Positions 34,347 to 35,219 of a DNA stretch of 35,219 nt are shown here, piece after piece; position 1 is the stretch's first letter; each line of letters opens with the position of its first letter. The position numbers were made by a program, and so were the translations under genes. The notes under the pieces were generated by a model. The model worked only from the letters and a program-made list of their open reading frames with translations. It was not told where the DNA came from and searched no databases. Where the stretch lies: NCBI GenBank assembly GCA_030640625.1, contig DAOWJB010000335.1:1-35219 (forward strand). The letters run 5' to 3'. Source of the stretch: Bacteroides sp. (lineage in GTDB: Bacteria; Bacteroidota; Bacteroidia; Bacteroidales; SM23-62).

Positions 34347-35219
34347 ATGAACATCTACCAGCAAATATTGATCCGGTACTGGGGGTATCCTGACTTTCGT
34401 CCCCTGCAGGAGGATATCATCAAATCAGTGGCGGCGGGACATGATACCCTTGGGTTGCTCCCCACAGGCGGAGGTAAATCCCTCACCTTCCAGGTCCCAA
34501 CCCTGGCGGGAGACGGTATGTGCCTGGTCATCACACCTTTGATTGCCCTGATGAAGGACCAGGTGGAGAAATTGGTTCAGAAAGGCATCAAGGCCATGGC
34601 CATCCACTCCGGGCTTTCCAGGGATGAGATTGACATTGGACTGAACAATGCCATTTACGGCAATTATAAGTTTTTGTATTGCTCACCGGAACGCCTGTCA
34701 ACTGAGATTTTCCGCATCAGGCTCCCCCAGATGAACATCACCCTGGTTGCTATTGACGAAGCCCATTGTATCTCGCAATGGGGGTATGATTTTCGTCCCT
34801 CATACATGAAGATCGCCATGCTTCGGGAATATATTCCTGAGGTGCCCTTTTTGGCCCTCACTGCCACGGCAACCAGTAAGGTAATTGATGATATTCAGGA
34901 GAAACTGAGATTCCGGAAGAAAAATGTACTACGTGCCAGTTTTGAACGGAAAAACCTGGTATACACAGTCAAACATGTTGAAGACAAGGAGCGATATCTG
35001 CTGGAATTTCTGCATCAAATGAATGGTTCAGGCATCATATATGCCAGGAGCAGGAAGAAAACCAGGGACCTGGCACATTACCTGCTGCAGGGGAAAATAT
35101 CCTGTGATTATTATCATGCCGGATTGCAGCAGGAATCACGCAGCCGGAAGCAATCTGAATGGATGACCGGGCATATCAGGGTGATCATTGCTACCAATGC
35201 CTTTGGCATGGGGATTGAC
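34347..35219 (+). CDS. recQ: ATP-dependent DNA helicase RecQ, N-terminal part (cut by window edge)
   Basis: The frame opens at ATG 34347 (MNIYQQILIRYWGYPDFRPLQ) and runs 291 codons to the edge without a stop. RecQ motifs are visible in order: the Q-motif/motif 0 (YWGYPDFRPLQ), Walker A LLPTGGGKS, motif Ia TPLIALMKDQV, the DEAH box in IDEAHCISQWGYDFRP including the RecQ aromatic loop, TATATSKV, and motif V (VIIATNAFGMGID) at the very end. RecQ unwinds forks and recombination intermediates. RQC and any HRDC domains lie outside the window. The gene diverges from guaB. Confidence 0.95.
   Translation, partial: MNIYQQILIRYWGYPDFRPLQEDIIKSVAAGHDTLGLLPTGGGKSLTFQVPTLAGDGMCLVITPLIALMKDQVEKLVQKGIKAMAIHSGLSRDEIDIGLNNAIYGNYKFLYCSPERLSTEIFRIRLPQMNITLVAIDEAHCISQWGYDFRPSYMKIAMLREYIPEVPFLALTATATSKVIDDIQEKLRFRKKNVLRASFERKNLVYTVKHVEDKERYLLEFLHQMNGSGIIYARSRKKTRDLAHYLLQGKISCDYYHAGLQQESRSRKQSEWMTGHIRVIIATNAFGMGID

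Overview
The window looks like a chromosomal segment of an anaerobic or facultatively anaerobic member of the Bacteroidota, probably Bacteroidales or Marinilabiliales-like. Supporting signs are the Rnf operon order rseC-rnfB-C-D-G-E-A, an OstA-like/SurA-like envelope operon, an HU-CCDC81/SPOR membrane protein, a DUF2795 protein, few Shine-Dalgarno sequences, and upstream boxes fitting the Bacteroidota sigma factor (TAnnTTTG at -7). No rRNA, tRNA, CRISPR array or prophage is visible. The taxonomic call is an inference from protein families.

Layout. 1-6713 is a disaccharide module. A GT20 synthase/HAD phosphatase fusion and a downstream MFS transporter (cut by the left edge) lie on the minus strand. 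Diverging from them on the plus strand are a HAD mutase/GH65 phosphorylase fusion and a P-loop kinase. 6901-12469 holds envelope and membrane genes: a FadL-type porin, an unknown secreted protein, a BamA/TamA-like barrel, a YhhN lysoplasmalogenase-like protein and an EEP-family phosphohydrolase. 12471-13379 is a small IS200/IS605 element with an intact tnpA, a gutted tnpB and recognisable hairpin ends. 13396-15456 (minus) is a two-gene unit of an HU-CCDC81/SPOR protein and a CheY-like receiver. 15660-16469 is a polyphosphate-glucokinase-like ROK kinase. 16473-22013 (minus) is the complete Rnf ferredoxin:NAD oxidoreductase operon headed by rseC, preceded by recG. 24294-26691 (plus) carries a methyltransferase, a LolD-like ABC ATPase, a PduO-type cobalamin adenosyltransferase and a DUF2795 protein. 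26692-27024 is noncoding with two large nested inverted repeats. 27025-34271 (minus) carries guaB and then a tight four-gene periplasmic operon of two PpiC foldases, a degenerate foldase-like lipoprotein and an OstA-like protein. A recQ gene diverges from guaB and is cut by the right edge.

How the genes work together. The GT20 fusion would make a phosphorylated alpha-glucoside from a nucleotide sugar and remove its phosphate. The GH65-HAD fusion would phosphorolyse such a glucoside to beta-glucose 1-phosphate and convert that to glucose 6-phosphate. The GT20 domain has lost the usual N-terminal glucose-6-phosphate-binding residues, so the product may not be trehalose. The Rnf operon links reduced ferredoxin and NAD to an ion gradient. 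The guaB-distal operon handles outer-membrane protein folding and LPS transport.

Most notable: the altered GT20 acceptor pocket, the pair of nested inverted repeats with matching layout at 26750-27009, the HU-to-SPOR envelope-spanning protein with 45-bp coding repeats, the lysine tail on the glucokinase, and the IS605 element that kept its guide-RNA-like right end but lost the nuclease body of TnpB. None of these is proven to be a new system from sequence alone.
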